NCBI RefSeq assembly: GCF_046244365.1
Contig: NZ_CP176395.1
Span: forward strand, 248,001-312,000
Origin: Paenibacillus_V sp046244365
GTDB lineage: Bacteria; Bacillota; Bacilli; Paenibacillales; NBRC-103111
Direction: 5' to 3'
DNA: 64,000 nt
Part shown: positions 48,525 through 57,757 of the stretch, piece after piece
Layout of the letters: each line of letters opens with the position of its first letter
How positions within the stretch are numbered: the first letter of the stretch is position 1
Position numbers and translations under genes: made by a program
The notes under the pieces: generated by a model
What the model was told of the DNA's origin: nothing
Seen by the model: only the letters and a program-made list of their open reading frames with translations
Databases searched by the model: none

Positions 48525-49437
48525 GACCGCCTTCCCGGCAGGGATGACGGTAACCGGTAAATGGAACAAAGCCCAGTACCGGATTGAACGGCTCATCGGC
48601 GAAGGCGCCAACGGCAAAGTATATCTGGTCAGCCGGGGTAGCACGCAGTATGCCATGAAGATGGGGTTCGACGCGGTCGACCATCAATCGGAAATCAATG
48701 TGCTCACGCATCTGTCGACGAAGCCGGGCTCGTTTCAGCGCTATTTGGTGGATGCCGACGATTTTCACTGGCAGGGCGGAGACACGTCGTTCTATGTAAT
48801 GAAATACTTCAAGGGACAGCGGTTGTCGGCTTTTTTGAAGCAGCATGGACGAGAATGGCTCGGGCTGGTGGGGCTGAATTTGCTGCGCAAGCTGAAGGAA
48901 CTGCATACGCACGGCTGGATTTTCGGCGATCTGAAAATGGAAAACATCTTGGTGTCGGGCTACGGCGAAGTGGAGCTGGTCGATTTCGGAGGCGTAACGG
49001 CAAAGGGCCGTTCGGTCAAGCAATTTACGGAGATGTATGACCGCGGCTACTGGGGAGCCGGGACGCGGACCGCCGACGAGGCTTACGATTTGTTTTCGTT
49101 TGCGGTGCTTTTTATGCAGGCGGGCGGTGCAAAAGACAGTTTGCCGAAGCCTCACGCCCATGAGGCCCGCACGCCGGAGCTGCTCCTTGCTGAGCTCAGC
49201 AACGATCCCGAGCTCAGCTGGCTGTCGGCATTTTTGCGCAAAGCGCTTAGCCAGCAATTCCGTTCTTCCCAGGAGGCATACGCGGAATGGAAACGGCTGG
49301 TGTACGATCCCGAGGCCGGCAAAAGCCGCAGCCGCTCCGTTAAGAAAACGCGCGGCGGTTGGCTGAAGGTTGGCTTTTTCGGGTCGGTGCTGCTTTTTCT
49401 GGGAGCGGTTTACGTATATTGGCAGCAGTCTCCGTGA
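48508..49437 (+). CDS. yabT: Hanks-type Ser/Thr kinase YabT
   Basis: A 309-residue membrane-anchored protein kinase. Motifs: Gly-rich loop IGEGANGKVYLV (about 30-41), ATP-binding Lys in AMKMG (about 49-53), catalytic loop FGDLKMENIL (about 136-145; HRD replaced by IFGD) and VDFGGVT for the metal site. A C-terminal membrane helix (about 288-306; VGFFGSVLLFLGAVYVYW) follows a basic stretch (SRSRSVKKTRGG). B. subtilis YabT is a DNA-activated sporulation kinase that acts on RecA and others. The GTG start lies inside the end of yabS. Confidence 0.88.
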   Translation: MTISYKTAFPAGMTVTGKWNKAQYRIERLIGEGANGKVYLVSRGSTQYAMKMGFDAVDHQSEINVLTHLSTKPGSFQRYLVDADDFHWQGGDTSFYVMKYFKGQRLSAFLKQHGREWLGLVGLNLLRKLKELHTHGWIFGDLKMENILVSGYGEVELVDFGGVTAKGRSVKQFTEMYDRGYWGAGTRTADEAYDLFSFAVLFMQAGGAKDSLPKPHAHEARTPELLLAELSNDPELSWLSAFLRKALSQQFRSSQEAYAEWKRLVYDPEAGKSRSRSVKKTRGGWLKVGFFGSVLLFLGAVYVYWQQSP

Positions 49438-49545
49438 CTTTCGGCTTTTACGGATGCGTGATAAAATGGGACTCTAACGAATAAGCCGGATGTTTGCGCC
49501 GGCATTCGGTACCGCGATATGCACGGGCTGAAAGGATGAACGGCA

Positions 49546-50976
49546 GTGGAGCTAGTTCGCAAAATCGAGCAGGAAATTGTCTTTCAGCGTTTATTGGAGC
49601 CGGAGGATAGCGTAGTGGTGGCCGTTTCGGGTGGACCCGATTCGGTGGCGCTGCTGCATATCCTCTTTTTGCTGTCCGGGGAGTGGCGGTTCAGGCTGGT
49701 CGTTGCGCACGTCAATCATCAATTCCGCGGCGAGGAATCCGACCGGGAGGCCGAGCAAGTGCGCGAGCTTTCGCAGCAGCTTGGTTTGCCTTGCGAGATC
49801 GGGGTCGTCGATGTCCCGGCCTACATTCGCGAAACCGGAGACAACCCTCAGAATGCCGCCCGGGAAAAGCGATACGAGTTTTTACGTCAAGTCGCCGAGC
49901 GGTATAACGCGAGCAGGATCGCGCTTGCCCATCACGCGGACGACCAGGCGGAAACCGTCCTCATGCGCATCCTAAGAGGAAGCGGGCTTTCCGGACTTTC
50001 CGGTATTCACCAGCGAAGAATCGTGAAAAATGTGGAACTGATTCGCCCTTTACTTCGTATATACAAGTCAGAGGTATTAAAGCATTGCGAGCTTTACGGG
50101 CTCGCCTATAGCGAAGACAGCAGCAATGCCGAGCGCAAATACATGCGCAACCGGGTGCGGCTGGACCTGATGCCTCAGCTCATGCAGTACAATCCTCAAC
50201 TGCCCCAAGCGCTCAATCGGATGGCCGATTTGGCCGGCACCGAGGACGATTATATGGAAGGCGAGGCGAAGCGGGCGTTCGACCGTTTGGCGACGGCTGA
50301 AGCAGGCGGTTTTCACTTTCTCCGTGAGGCTTTTGCCGAGCTTCATGTCGCTTTACAAAGGCGATTGATTAAACTAATATTAAGTTATCTCGCGAAAGAT
50401 CAGGGTTTGTCCGATTTTATCACGATGGAGTGGATCCGTTCGGCGATCATGCAGGCGGAACCGACGACGATGACGCATCAAATCGGCGAGCGTATTTTTT
50501 TTGTCCGGGAATATGAGGTTATCCGTTTCACCGTGAACGAGGCGCCTGCGGAAGGCTTCCATTATATAGTGCGTCCCGAAGGGGGCGAATGGGTGCTGCC
50601 TGGCACGGGGTGGCGGGTGTCCGCCATTTCGGACGAATATGCTTGCGAAGCGGCGCCGTTGCGCGATGAACGCAGGCTCGGTCCTGAAAAAGATGAAATC
50701 CGGTTCGATCTTGACGAGCTTCAATTTCCGCTTACGGTGCGCAACCGGAACGCCGGAGACCGAATGGAGCTTTCGGGTTTAAACGGCACCAAAAAAGTAA
50801 AAGATATCTTCATTGACGATAAAGTGCCTCCCCGGCTGCGGGACCGACTTCCGCTTGTTGTGGACGTTCTTGGCCGCGTGCTTTGGATGCCCGGGCGTCG
50901 CTCGGCGCATGCGAAGCCTTCGGCAGGAACCTCCCGCATTTTTCGGATTAGGCTCGACCGGGGCGACCGTTCGTAA
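49546..50976 (+). CDS. tilS: tRNA(Ile)-lysidine synthase
   Basis: TilS attaches lysine to C34 of tRNA-Ile(CAU), so that it reads AUA codons. The 476-residue protein has the PP-loop VVAVSGGPDSVALLHIL (about 24-40), the family stretch VNHQFRGEESDREAEQV and ALAHHADDQAETVLMRILRGSGLSGL (about 126-151), and a C-terminal substrate-binding part (about 340-470). The start is GTG at 49546 after AAAGGATG. It precedes hpt, as in most Firmicutes. Confidence 0.94.
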   Translation: MELVRKIEQEIVFQRLLEPEDSVVVAVSGGPDSVALLHILFLLSGEWRFRLVVAHVNHQFRGEESDREAEQVRELSQQLGLPCEIGVVDVPAYIRETGDNPQNAAREKRYEFLRQVAERYNASRIALAHHADDQAETVLMRILRGSGLSGLSGIHQRRIVKNVELIRPLLRIYKSEVLKHCELYGLAYSEDSSNAERKYMRNRVRLDLMPQLMQYNPQLPQALNRMADLAGTEDDYMEGEAKRAFDRLATAEAGGFHFLREAFAELHVALQRRLIKLILSYLAKDQGLSDFITMEWIRSAIMQAEPTTMTHQIGERIFFVREYEVIRFTVNEAPAEGFHYIVRPEGGEWVLPGTGWRVSAISDEYACEAAPLRDERRLGPEKDEIRFDLDELQFPLTVRNRNAGDRMELSGLNGTKKVKDIFIDDKVPPRLRDRLPLVVDVLGRVLWMPGRRSAHAKPSAGTSRIFRIRLDRGDRS

Positions 50977-51202
50977 CCGCATGCCGCATGCGGCGGGGGT
51001 ACTCCAATGTGAGGATAGACGCAACAAATTTTGCCGGAAGGACGGTGAACGGCAGCTATGCCGTTTGAAGCCGCTCAGCCTGCGTAAGCAACTCGTTGGA
51101 CGCCGCCAGCGTTTCCGTGTGGCCGGGACAATCGCAATCCGATCATACAGGGTAGTATCGAAGCGGCTTTTGGTTCATAGAATATGGTAGGAGGGTGTCT
51201 CG

Positions 51203-51745
51203 TTGCACAACGACATACAAGAGGTACTTTACAGCGAAGAACAGATTATGCAGAAGGTAAAAGAGCTTGGGCAACAAATCAGCCGGGATTTCGAGGGACG
51301 CAACCTGCTCGTCATCTGCGTGCTGAAAGGCGCGTTTATTTTTATGTCCGATTTAGTCAAGTCGATCTCGGTTCCGCTTGAAGTCGATTTTATGGCGGTG
51401 TCCAGTTACGGCCAGTCTACGAAGTCGTCCGGCGTCGTGAAGATCATCAAGGATCTGGACGTTCCGGTCGAAGGACGAAACGTTATTATTGTAGAAGACA
51501 TTATCGACAGCGGTCTGACGCTCAGCTATTTGATCGATGTGCTCGAGAGACGCAATGCCCTTTCGGTTTCGGTTGTAGCGCTCTTTGACAAGCCTGCCCG
51601 CAGAACGGTTGATCTTGAGCCGGATTACAAAGGCTATACGCTGCCGGACGCTTTTGTCGTCGGCTACGGCCTCGATTATGCGGAAAAATACCGTAACCTC
51701 CCGTATATAGGCGTCCTGAAGGAAGCCGTATACGCCGGGAAGTAA
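51203..51745 (+). CDS. hpt: Hypoxanthine phosphoribosyltransferase
   Basis: Hpt salvages hypoxanthine and guanine to nucleotides using PRPP. The 180-residue protein shows LVICVLKGAFIFMSDLVKSI (about 35-54), the PRPP site VIIVEDIIDSGLTLSYL (about 94-110) and DAFVVGYGLDYAEKYRNLPYIGVL at the C-terminus. The start is TTG at 51203, 7 nt after AGGAGGG (51189-51195). It lies between tilS and ftsH as in B. subtilis. Confidence 0.96.
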   Translation: MHNDIQEVLYSEEQIMQKVKELGQQISRDFEGRNLLVICVLKGAFIFMSDLVKSISVPLEVDFMAVSSYGQSTKSSGVVKIIKDLDVPVEGRNVIIVEDIIDSGLTLSYLIDVLERRNALSVSVVALFDKPARRTVDLEPDYKGYTLPDAFVVGYGLDYAEKYRNLPYIGVLKEAVYAGK

Positions 51746-51867
51746 TGCTGCCGGAATCACCGCGGCGCACGCGAAACGCTCTCATTGATTCATCGTACCT
51801 TCATATTGTGAAGCCGAGACTTGCTGTGGTAAAATAAAACAAGTGTGCCCTTGAGAGGAGGTTGGGG

Positions 51868-53805
51868 ATGAATCGAATCCTCCGAAATACCGGATTTTAT
51901 TTGCTAATCATTTTGGTTGTCATTGGGATTGTACGATTTATCAGCGCCCAGAACGATCTGGAAGATCAGATTACCTACAACCAGTTTCGTGACTATTTGA
52001 AAGCACAAACAGGGGACAACAAAATCCAGGAAGTATCGGTTAAACCTGAGGGCTATACCTATATTATTAAAGGGAAATACGCCTCGGGCAAGAGCTTCAA
52101 GACTCGCGCGCCGATCGACGATCGGGTCCTTGAGCTAATCGAGAACAGCAAAGTACAGAAGGAAGTCTATGAGAAGATGGACGGGGATAGTATTTGGATC
52201 TCCTTTCTAACCTCCATCATTCCTTTTGTGATTATATTCGTCCTGTTTTTCTTCCTGTTGAACCAAGCCCAAGGCGGCGGCGGCAAGGTGATGAATTTCG
52301 GCAAGAGCCGAGCCCGCTTGTACAACGAAGAGAAGAAGCGCGTCACGTTCGAAGACGTGGCCGGTGCGGACGAAGAGAAGCAAGAACTTGTCGAAGTCGT
52401 CGAGTTTCTGAAAGACCCGCGTAAATTCGCGGCTGTCGGCGCACGCATTCCGAAGGGCGTATTGCTTGTGGGTCCTCCGGGTACCGGTAAAACGTTGCTA
52501 GCGCGCGCAGTTGCCGGCGAAGCCGGCGTACCGTTCTTCAGTATTTCCGGTTCCGATTTCGTGGAAATGTTCGTCGGCGTCGGCGCATCCCGCGTTCGCG
52601 ACCTGTTCGAAAATGCGAAGAAAAACGCGCCTTGTATCATCTTTATCGACGAGATCGACGCAGTCGGCCGTCAGCGCGGCGCCGGTCTCGGCGGCGGGCA
52701 TGACGAGCGCGAGCAAACGCTCAACCAGTTGCTCGTCGAAATGGACGGCTTCGGCGCCAACGAAGGCATCATCATCGTTGCCGCTACCAACCGTCCGGAT
52801 ATTCTCGACCCTGCGCTTCTGCGTCCAGGCCGTTTTGACCGTCAAATTACGGTTGACCGTCCGGACGTCAAAGGCCGTGAAGCGGTGCTCAAAGTCCATG
52901 CGCGCAACAAGCCGCTGGGCAAAGACGTCAAGCTGGATTCCCTTGCACGCTATACGACCGGCTTTACCGGCGCGGACTTGGAGAATTTGCTTAACGAAGC
53001 GGCGCTGATTGCCGCAAGACGGAACCGCAAAGACATCTCGATGAGCGAGATCGAAGAAGCTTTCGACCGCGTCATCGTGGGTACGCAGAAGAAAAGCCGC
53101 ATTATCCGCGATCGCGACAAGAAGACGATCGCTTACCACGAAGCGGGTCATGCGATCATCGGTTACCATGCGCGCGATGCCCATATGATTCACCGCGTTA
53201 CGATCGTACCGCGCGGACGCGCCGGAGGCTATGTCATTACGCTGCCGAAGGAAGCGGAGGATCCGCTTGTAACCACCAAGAACGAGCTCCTCGATCAAGT
53301 TACCGGTTTGCTTGGCGGACGGGTATCGGAGGAAGTGTTTATCGGTGAAATCGGGACGGGTGCCTATGACGACTTCCGTAAGGCAACTGCAATCGTGCGT
53401 AGCATGATTGTCGATTACGGCATGAGCGATAAGCTTGGACCGCTTCAGTTCGGTACTGCGCAAGGCGGTCAAGTTTTCCTGGGACGCGATTTCGGTCACG
53501 AGCAAAATTACAGCGATGCTATCGCGTATGAGATCGATCAAGAGATGCAAAGCCTGATTCGTACTTGCTACGAGCGGGCGCGCAAAATTCTCGAGACGCA
53601 CAGCGATCAGGTACATTTGATTGCGAAGACGTTGATCGAACGCGAAACGTTGGACAAAGACCAAATCGTCGATCTGATCGAAAAAGGCGGCATTGCCGGC
53701 TCCGACAGCGACGATGTGAAAGTAAATATCCTTGGCCAAGACTTCCAAAGCGACTCGAATAAGCTTGATTTCGAGCGCGATAAGAAGGATGACAAGGAAG
53801 AATAA
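51868..53805 (+). CDS. ftsH: ATP-dependent zinc metalloprotease FtsH
   Basis: FtsH is a hexameric membrane protease that removes misassembled membrane proteins and regulators such as Spo0E in sporulating cells. The 645-residue protein has two membrane helices (about 7-26 and 108-131), an AAA module with Walker A GPPGTGKT (about 202-209), Walker B CIIFIDEID (256-264 region) and the second region of homology ATNRPDILDPALLRPGRFDR (about 306-325), and the zinc site HEAGH (about 424-428). The ATG at 51868 follows AGGAGG (51856-51861); an upstream TTG overlaps it. Confidence 0.97.
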   Translation: MNRILRNTGFYLLIILVVIGIVRFISAQNDLEDQITYNQFRDYLKAQTGDNKIQEVSVKPEGYTYIIKGKYASGKSFKTRAPIDDRVLELIENSKVQKEVYEKMDGDSIWISFLTSIIPFVIIFVLFFFLLNQAQGGGGKVMNFGKSRARLYNEEKKRVTFEDVAGADEEKQELVEVVEFLKDPRKFAAVGARIPKGVLLVGPPGTGKTLLARAVAGEAGVPFFSISGSDFVEMFVGVGASRVRDLFENAKKNAPCIIFIDEIDAVGRQRGAGLGGGHDEREQTLNQLLVEMDGFGANEGIIIVAATNRPDILDPALLRPGRFDRQITVDRPDVKGREAVLKVHARNKPLGKDVKLDSLARYTTGFTGADLENLLNEAALIAARRNRKDISMSEIEEAFDRVIVGTQKKSRIIRDRDKKTIAYHEAGHAIIGYHARDAHMIHRVTIVPRGRAGGYVITLPKEAEDPLVTTKNELLDQVTGLLGGRVSEEVFIGEIGTGAYDDFRKATAIVRSMIVDYGMSDKLGPLQFGTAQGGQVFLGRDFGHEQNYSDAIAYEIDQEMQSLIRTCYERARKILETHSDQVHLIAKTLIERETLDKDQIVDLIEKGGIAGSDSDDVKVNILGQDFQSDSNKLDFERDKKDDKEE

Positions 53806-53817
53806 AGGGATCGAGAG

Positions 53818-53857
53818 AAATCCGGAGCAGCCTGATCGGCGGCGCCGGATTTTTCCC
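53818..53857 (+). terminator. Terminator after ftsH
   Basis: AAATCCGG (53818-53825) pairs with CCGGATTT (53845-53852) across a 19-nt loop, then TTCCCTTTTT. Confidence 0.7.
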
Positions 53858-53877
53858 TTTTTGGCGGGAAAACAAGA

Positions 53878-53906
53878 TTGACACCCGCATTAAGAATGTG
53901 TAAATT
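53878..53906 (+). promoter_or_regulatory. Promoter of the nadABC operon
   Basis: TTGACA (53878-53883) and TAAATT (53901-53906), 17 nt apart. The -10 merges with TTAGGTTTAAACTAA, an imperfect palindrome centred on GTTTAAAC that could bind a repressor. Confidence 0.55.
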
Positions 53907-54031
53907 AGGTTTAAACTAAACATAAGGTACGAGAAGCGGCTTAGCTTGTGCGTTTTATCACAAGCGACGGTATCGGTGCGGTACGAAGCCTTTTCTGTTC
54001 TTACTAAATTGCATGGAAGGGGAGAGCCTGC

Positions 54032-54970
54032 ATGGAGGCTTTAGCTCTAGAGAGAAAGGCAGAGCAAAACCGGGAACTGAAAGAGCGGATTCTACAGCTA
54101 AAGAAGGAACGAAACGCGATCATTTTGGCTCATTATTACCAGCGGGATGAGATTCAGGAGGTCGCGGATTTCCGCGGCGATTCGTTCTTGCTTGCCCAGA
54201 AGGCCGCATCGACCGATGCAGACGTCATCGTTTTCTGCGGCGTTCATTTCATGGGGGAAAGCGCCAAAATTTTGGCTCCGAACAAAACGGTTATTATCCC
54301 CGACGAGCGGGCCGGTTGTCCGATGGCGGACATGGTAAACGTCGACGGTTTGCGGGCGCTAAAGAAACAGCATCCTAACGCCAAAGTCGTCGCTTACATT
54401 AATACGTCGGCAGATGTGAAGTCCGAAACGGACATTTGCTGTACGTCCGCCAATGCCATCAAGGTAATCGAATCCGTGGATGCGGAGGAAATTATTTGGG
54501 TGCCGGATAAAAACCTGGGCGACTATGTGTCTAAATTCACGAACAAGAAAATGATCATCTGGGAAGGCTACTGCAACACCCACGACATGCTAACTGTCAA
54601 GGACGTTGAAGAAATGAAGGCCCAGTATCCGAACGCGCAATTCGTCGTTCATCCCGAGTGCCGGCCCGAGGTTGTTAAGCTGGGGGATTTCGTAGGCAGC
54701 ACGACCGCAATCATCAAATATTGCCGCGAATCGGATTGCCAGGAGTTTATCGTCGGAACGGAAGACGGAACGGGCTATCAGCTGCGGATGGACAGCCCGA
54801 ATAAGACGTTCCATTTTGCTACGAAATATTTGGTCTGTCCTAACATGAAAGTGAACAACCTGAAGAAGGTCGTCAAATGCCTGGAGACGATGTCTCCGCA
54901 AATTTATGTACCGCCGCAAGTCGCCGATAAGGCGAGGGCTTCCTTAGAGCGCATGCTGCAGGTGAAGTAG
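54032..54970 (+). CDS. nadA: Quinolinate synthase NadA
   Basis: NadA condenses iminoaspartate (from NadB) with dihydroxyacetone phosphate to quinolinate, using a [4Fe-4S] cluster. The 312-residue protein shows NAIILAHYYQRDEIQEVADFRGDS (about 27-50), FCGVHFMGESAKIL and three candidate cluster Cys: in ERAGCPMADM (about 95-104), HPECRPEV (about 207-214) and YLVCPNMKVNNL (about 270-281). It starts the nadA-nadB-nadC operon, which sits between ftsH and coaX; these genes are elsewhere in B. subtilis. Confidence 0.95.
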   Translation: MEALALERKAEQNRELKERILQLKKERNAIILAHYYQRDEIQEVADFRGDSFLLAQKAASTDADVIVFCGVHFMGESAKILAPNKTVIIPDERAGCPMADMVNVDGLRALKKQHPNAKVVAYINTSADVKSETDICCTSANAIKVIESVDAEEIIWVPDKNLGDYVSKFTNKKMIIWEGYCNTHDMLTVKDVEEMKAQYPNAQFVVHPECRPEVVKLGDFVGSTTAIIKYCRESDCQEFIVGTEDGTGYQLRMDSPNKTFHFATKYLVCPNMKVNNLKKVVKCLETMSPQIYVPPQVADKARASLERMLQVK

Positions 54971-55116
54971 CATGCGCTGCTTCCTTTTGAGGAGCGGCGG
55001 TTATTCGAAACCGGCGTAACCGCTTCCTCTTCCCCTCAGCATCGTTTCTATTCCTTGGATGTTTATAAAGGGCGAGCTCTTGACAGTCTCGCGCTTCCGA
55101 AAGGTGAAATGACACA

Positions 55117-56724
55117 ATGATACCGCGATACCTGGTCGATATCGATCATCGTCAACTGCCGAAGGTGCAGACCGACGTCATGGTAATTGGCGCCGGCATT
55201 GCCGGCCTGTTTACGGCGATTAAAGCGGCGGAAACCCGCAAAGTGCTCATGATAACGAAGAAATCGCTGATGGAGAGCAATACGAGGTATGCGCAGGGAG
55301 GTATTGCGGCGGTCATTTCCGACGAGGATTCGCCGGATTATCACTTGAAGGACACGCTGTTTGCCGGTGCCGGCTTATGTTCGATGAATGCGGTAGAAGT
55401 CCTTGTTTACGAAGGGCCGGAAGGCGTTAAGGACTTAATTCAGATGGGCACGCAGTTTGATGTCGAGAACGGCGAGCTGGCGCTGACCAAGGAAGGCGCG
55501 CATAGCCAGCGCCGCATTTTGCATGCGAACGGCGACGCGACAGGCTTTGAAATCGTTCGGGCTCTCTCCGAGAAGGCCATGCAGCATCCGAATATTGAAG
55601 TATGGGACGAGCACTTCGTTATCGACCTGGTGACCGATAAAGGCGAGTGCTTCGGCGCGATCGTCCAAAAGCCGGACGGGCAGCGCGTCTACGTCCAGGG
55701 CAACGCAACGGTTCTTTGTACGGGAGGAGCCGGTCAGTTGTTCCGTTATACGACCAATCCGGAGATCGCTACCGCGGACGGCATAGCGATCGCGTACCGC
55801 GCGGGAGCCGAAATTCGCGATGTCGAGTTCGTGCAATTTCATCCGACCGTGCTGTGCTATCCGGGCGCGCCGCGCTTTCTTATCTCGGAGGCGGTGCGGG
55901 GCGAAGGCGCGTATTTGCGCAACATTAACGGGGAACGCTTTATGGAGCGTTATCACGAGCAGCTGGAGCTCGCGCCGCGCGACGTTGTCGCCCGCGCTAT
56001 CGTAAGCGAAATGGAACTGACGAAGTCGACCTTCGTATATATCGATGTAACCCACGAACCTTCCGACATGGTAAAACACCGGTTTCCGACCATCTACGAA
56101 ACATGCATGAAATACGGCTTGGACTTGACGACGGATTGGATCCCGGTCGCTCCTGCTGCGCACTATATGATGGGAGGCGTCAAGACGGACCTTTACGGGG
56201 AAACGAACGTAAAGCGGCTTTTCGCTTGCGGCGAAGCTTCCTCTACGGGCGTTCACGGCGCAAATCGGCTGGCAAGCAATTCGCTTTCCGAAGCGATCGT
56301 CTTCGGGCGGCGCATCATTGAACGGATCGGCCAGCTGGAGCCGGTTGCGGGCGCTTGTCCGGAGCTCCGGCCTTCGCTTTCGCGCACGGAACCGCTTAGT
56401 CAACCGTTCGTAGAGAAGCGGCTCAAGCTGCAGAAAATTATGCTGCGCTATGTAGGACTCTTCCGTTCCGGCAAGATGCTGGAAAAGGGATACGAAGAGC
56501 TGCAGCGTCAGCTAAACGTTTTTACGTCCCTGCTCAGCAAACGCGAGGAATACGAATTCGCCAACCTATTAACGTGCGCACTGCTCACGACGCGTGCGGC
56601 GTTAATGCGCGAAGAAAGCCGAGGAGGCCACTGCAGGGAGGATTTCCCGCAGCGCGATGATGAGCGTTGGCATAAGCATTTGGTGTTCAGCCGTGATAAC
56701 GGCGTCATCGAGGAGCAAGTGTAG
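55117..56724 (+). CDS. nadB: L-aspartate oxidase NadB
   Basis: NadB is a flavoprotein that oxidises L-aspartate to iminoaspartate, the first step of de novo NAD synthesis. The 535-residue protein has the FAD-binding VIGAGIAGLFTAIKAAE (about 24-40), SNTRYAQGGIAAVIS (about 55-69), the EFVQFHPT motif, and the C-terminal GEASSTGVHGANRLASNSLSEA (about 371-392) that contacts FAD and substrate. The ATG follows GAAAGGTGAA. The gap to nadA is 146 nt and contains no obvious promoter. Confidence 0.95.
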   Translation: MIPRYLVDIDHRQLPKVQTDVMVIGAGIAGLFTAIKAAETRKVLMITKKSLMESNTRYAQGGIAAVISDEDSPDYHLKDTLFAGAGLCSMNAVEVLVYEGPEGVKDLIQMGTQFDVENGELALTKEGAHSQRRILHANGDATGFEIVRALSEKAMQHPNIEVWDEHFVIDLVTDKGECFGAIVQKPDGQRVYVQGNATVLCTGGAGQLFRYTTNPEIATADGIAIAYRAGAEIRDVEFVQFHPTVLCYPGAPRFLISEAVRGEGAYLRNINGERFMERYHEQLELAPRDVVARAIVSEMELTKSTFVYIDVTHEPSDMVKHRFPTIYETCMKYGLDLTTDWIPVAPAAHYMMGGVKTDLYGETNVKRLFACGEASSTGVHGANRLASNSLSEAIVFGRRIIERIGQLEPVAGACPELRPSLSRTEPLSQPFVEKRLKLQKIMLRYVGLFRSGKMLEKGYEELQRQLNVFTSLLSKREEYEFANLLTCALLTTRAALMREESRGGHCREDFPQRDDERWHKHLVFSRDNGVIEEQV

Positions 56725-56767
56725 AGCTTGCGCCCTGCGTAACAATTGGGGTTTCGGGTGAAACGGT

Positions 56768-56807
56768 TAAGAAGCAGCTCCTCAGGACTGCTTCTTACGG
56801 CGCTTTT
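56768..56807 (+). terminator. Possible terminator or hairpin between nadB and nadC
   Basis: TAAGAAGCAG (56768-56777) pairs perfectly with CTGCTTCTTA (56788-56797); a T6 run follows only after 8 nt, so termination may be partial. Confidence 0.5.
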
Positions 56808-56852
56808 TTACTGATGAAACGCTATTCTTACCGAACTGCCGCTTACGATGCT

Positions 56853-56878
56853 GCGTTTCTTGCGAAACGCTTGAGGAG
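56853..56878 (+). promoter_or_regulatory. Pre-SD hairpin in the nadC leader
   Basis: GCGTTTC (56853-56859) and GAAACGC (56864-56870) with loop TTGC; three nt later comes the ribosome site AGGAG (56874-56878). Near-identical to the purR element. Confidence 0.6.
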
Positions 56879-56887
56879 TGAATTTCA

Positions 56888-57757
56888 ATGCTGGAACTAC
56901 ATAACGAAACGCTGCGGAGACAAATACGGGTTTGGCTGGATGAAGATATCGGTTCAGGCGACATGACGACGATGACGACAATACCTTTAGACCATCAATC
57001 TAAAGGTATTCTTCATGTCAAGGAGGACGGCGTCATATGCGGCATCCCGGTCGCTGAGGCCGTCTTCCGCGAGGTCGATCCGAGCCTCCGCTTTAAGGCG
57101 GTGGCCGCAGAAGGCAGTCCGGCGGTCAAAGGGACGGTGCTGATCGAGGTGGAAGGGAGCACGCGAAGCATTTTGCTTGGAGAACGGCTTGCTCTGAACT
57201 TGATGCAGAGGCTTTCCGGAATCGCTACAAGAACAAGGCAGTTCGTAGAAGCGCTCGAAGGCCTGCCGGTTAGGCTGGTCGACACGCGCAAAACAACGCC
57301 TGGCCACCGCATGCTGGAAAAGTACGCCGTACGCGTCGGCGGCGGGCATAACCACCGGTTCGGACTGTACGATGCCGTGATGATCAAGGACAATCACATC
57401 AAGGGAGCGGGAGGCGTCGCCAAAGCGATACGTTCCGCGCGCTCGCTGATTCCGCACACGATGAAAATCGAGGTCGAAGTGGAGAACTTCGAGCAGCTTG
57501 AGGAAGCGCTGATCGCACAGCCGGATATCATCATGCTCGACAACATGAAGCCGGCCAAGATGGCCGAAGCGGTGAAGCTCATAAAGGATCGGGCACCGCA
57601 TATCATGGTAGAAGCCTCCGGCTCGGTAACTCTGCAAACCGTTAAGGATATCGCGCTTAGCGGCGTGGACGTCATTTCCGTCGGCCGGCTCACCTATTCG
57701 GTACAGGCGCTCGACATCAGCTTGGATTTGGGGGAGCGGAAGGAGATAAACGAATGA
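56888..57757 (+). CDS. nadC: Nicotinate-nucleotide pyrophosphorylase (carboxylating) NadC
   Basis: NadC converts quinolinate and PRPP to nicotinate mononucleotide and CO2. The 289-residue protein shows WLDEDIGSGDMTTMTTIP (about 17-34), RLVDTRKTTPGHRMLEKYAVRVGGGHNHRFGLYD (about 134-167, split here: RLVDTRKTTPG and GGGHNHRFGLYD), and IMLDNMKPAKMAEAV. Residues that bind quinolinate (the Arg, Lys and His in these motifs) are kept. It overlaps coaX by 4 nt, so coaX is translated with the operon. Confidence 0.95.
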   Translation: MLELHNETLRRQIRVWLDEDIGSGDMTTMTTIPLDHQSKGILHVKEDGVICGIPVAEAVFREVDPSLRFKAVAAEGSPAVKGTVLIEVEGSTRSILLGERLALNLMQRLSGIATRTRQFVEALEGLPVRLVDTRKTTPGHRMLEKYAVRVGGGHNHRFGLYDAVMIKDNHIKGAGGVAKAIRSARSLIPHTMKIEVEVENFEQLEEALIAQPDIIMLDNMKPAKMAEAVKLIKDRAPHIMVEASGSVTLQTVKDIALSGVDVISVGRLTYSVQALDISLDLGERKEINE

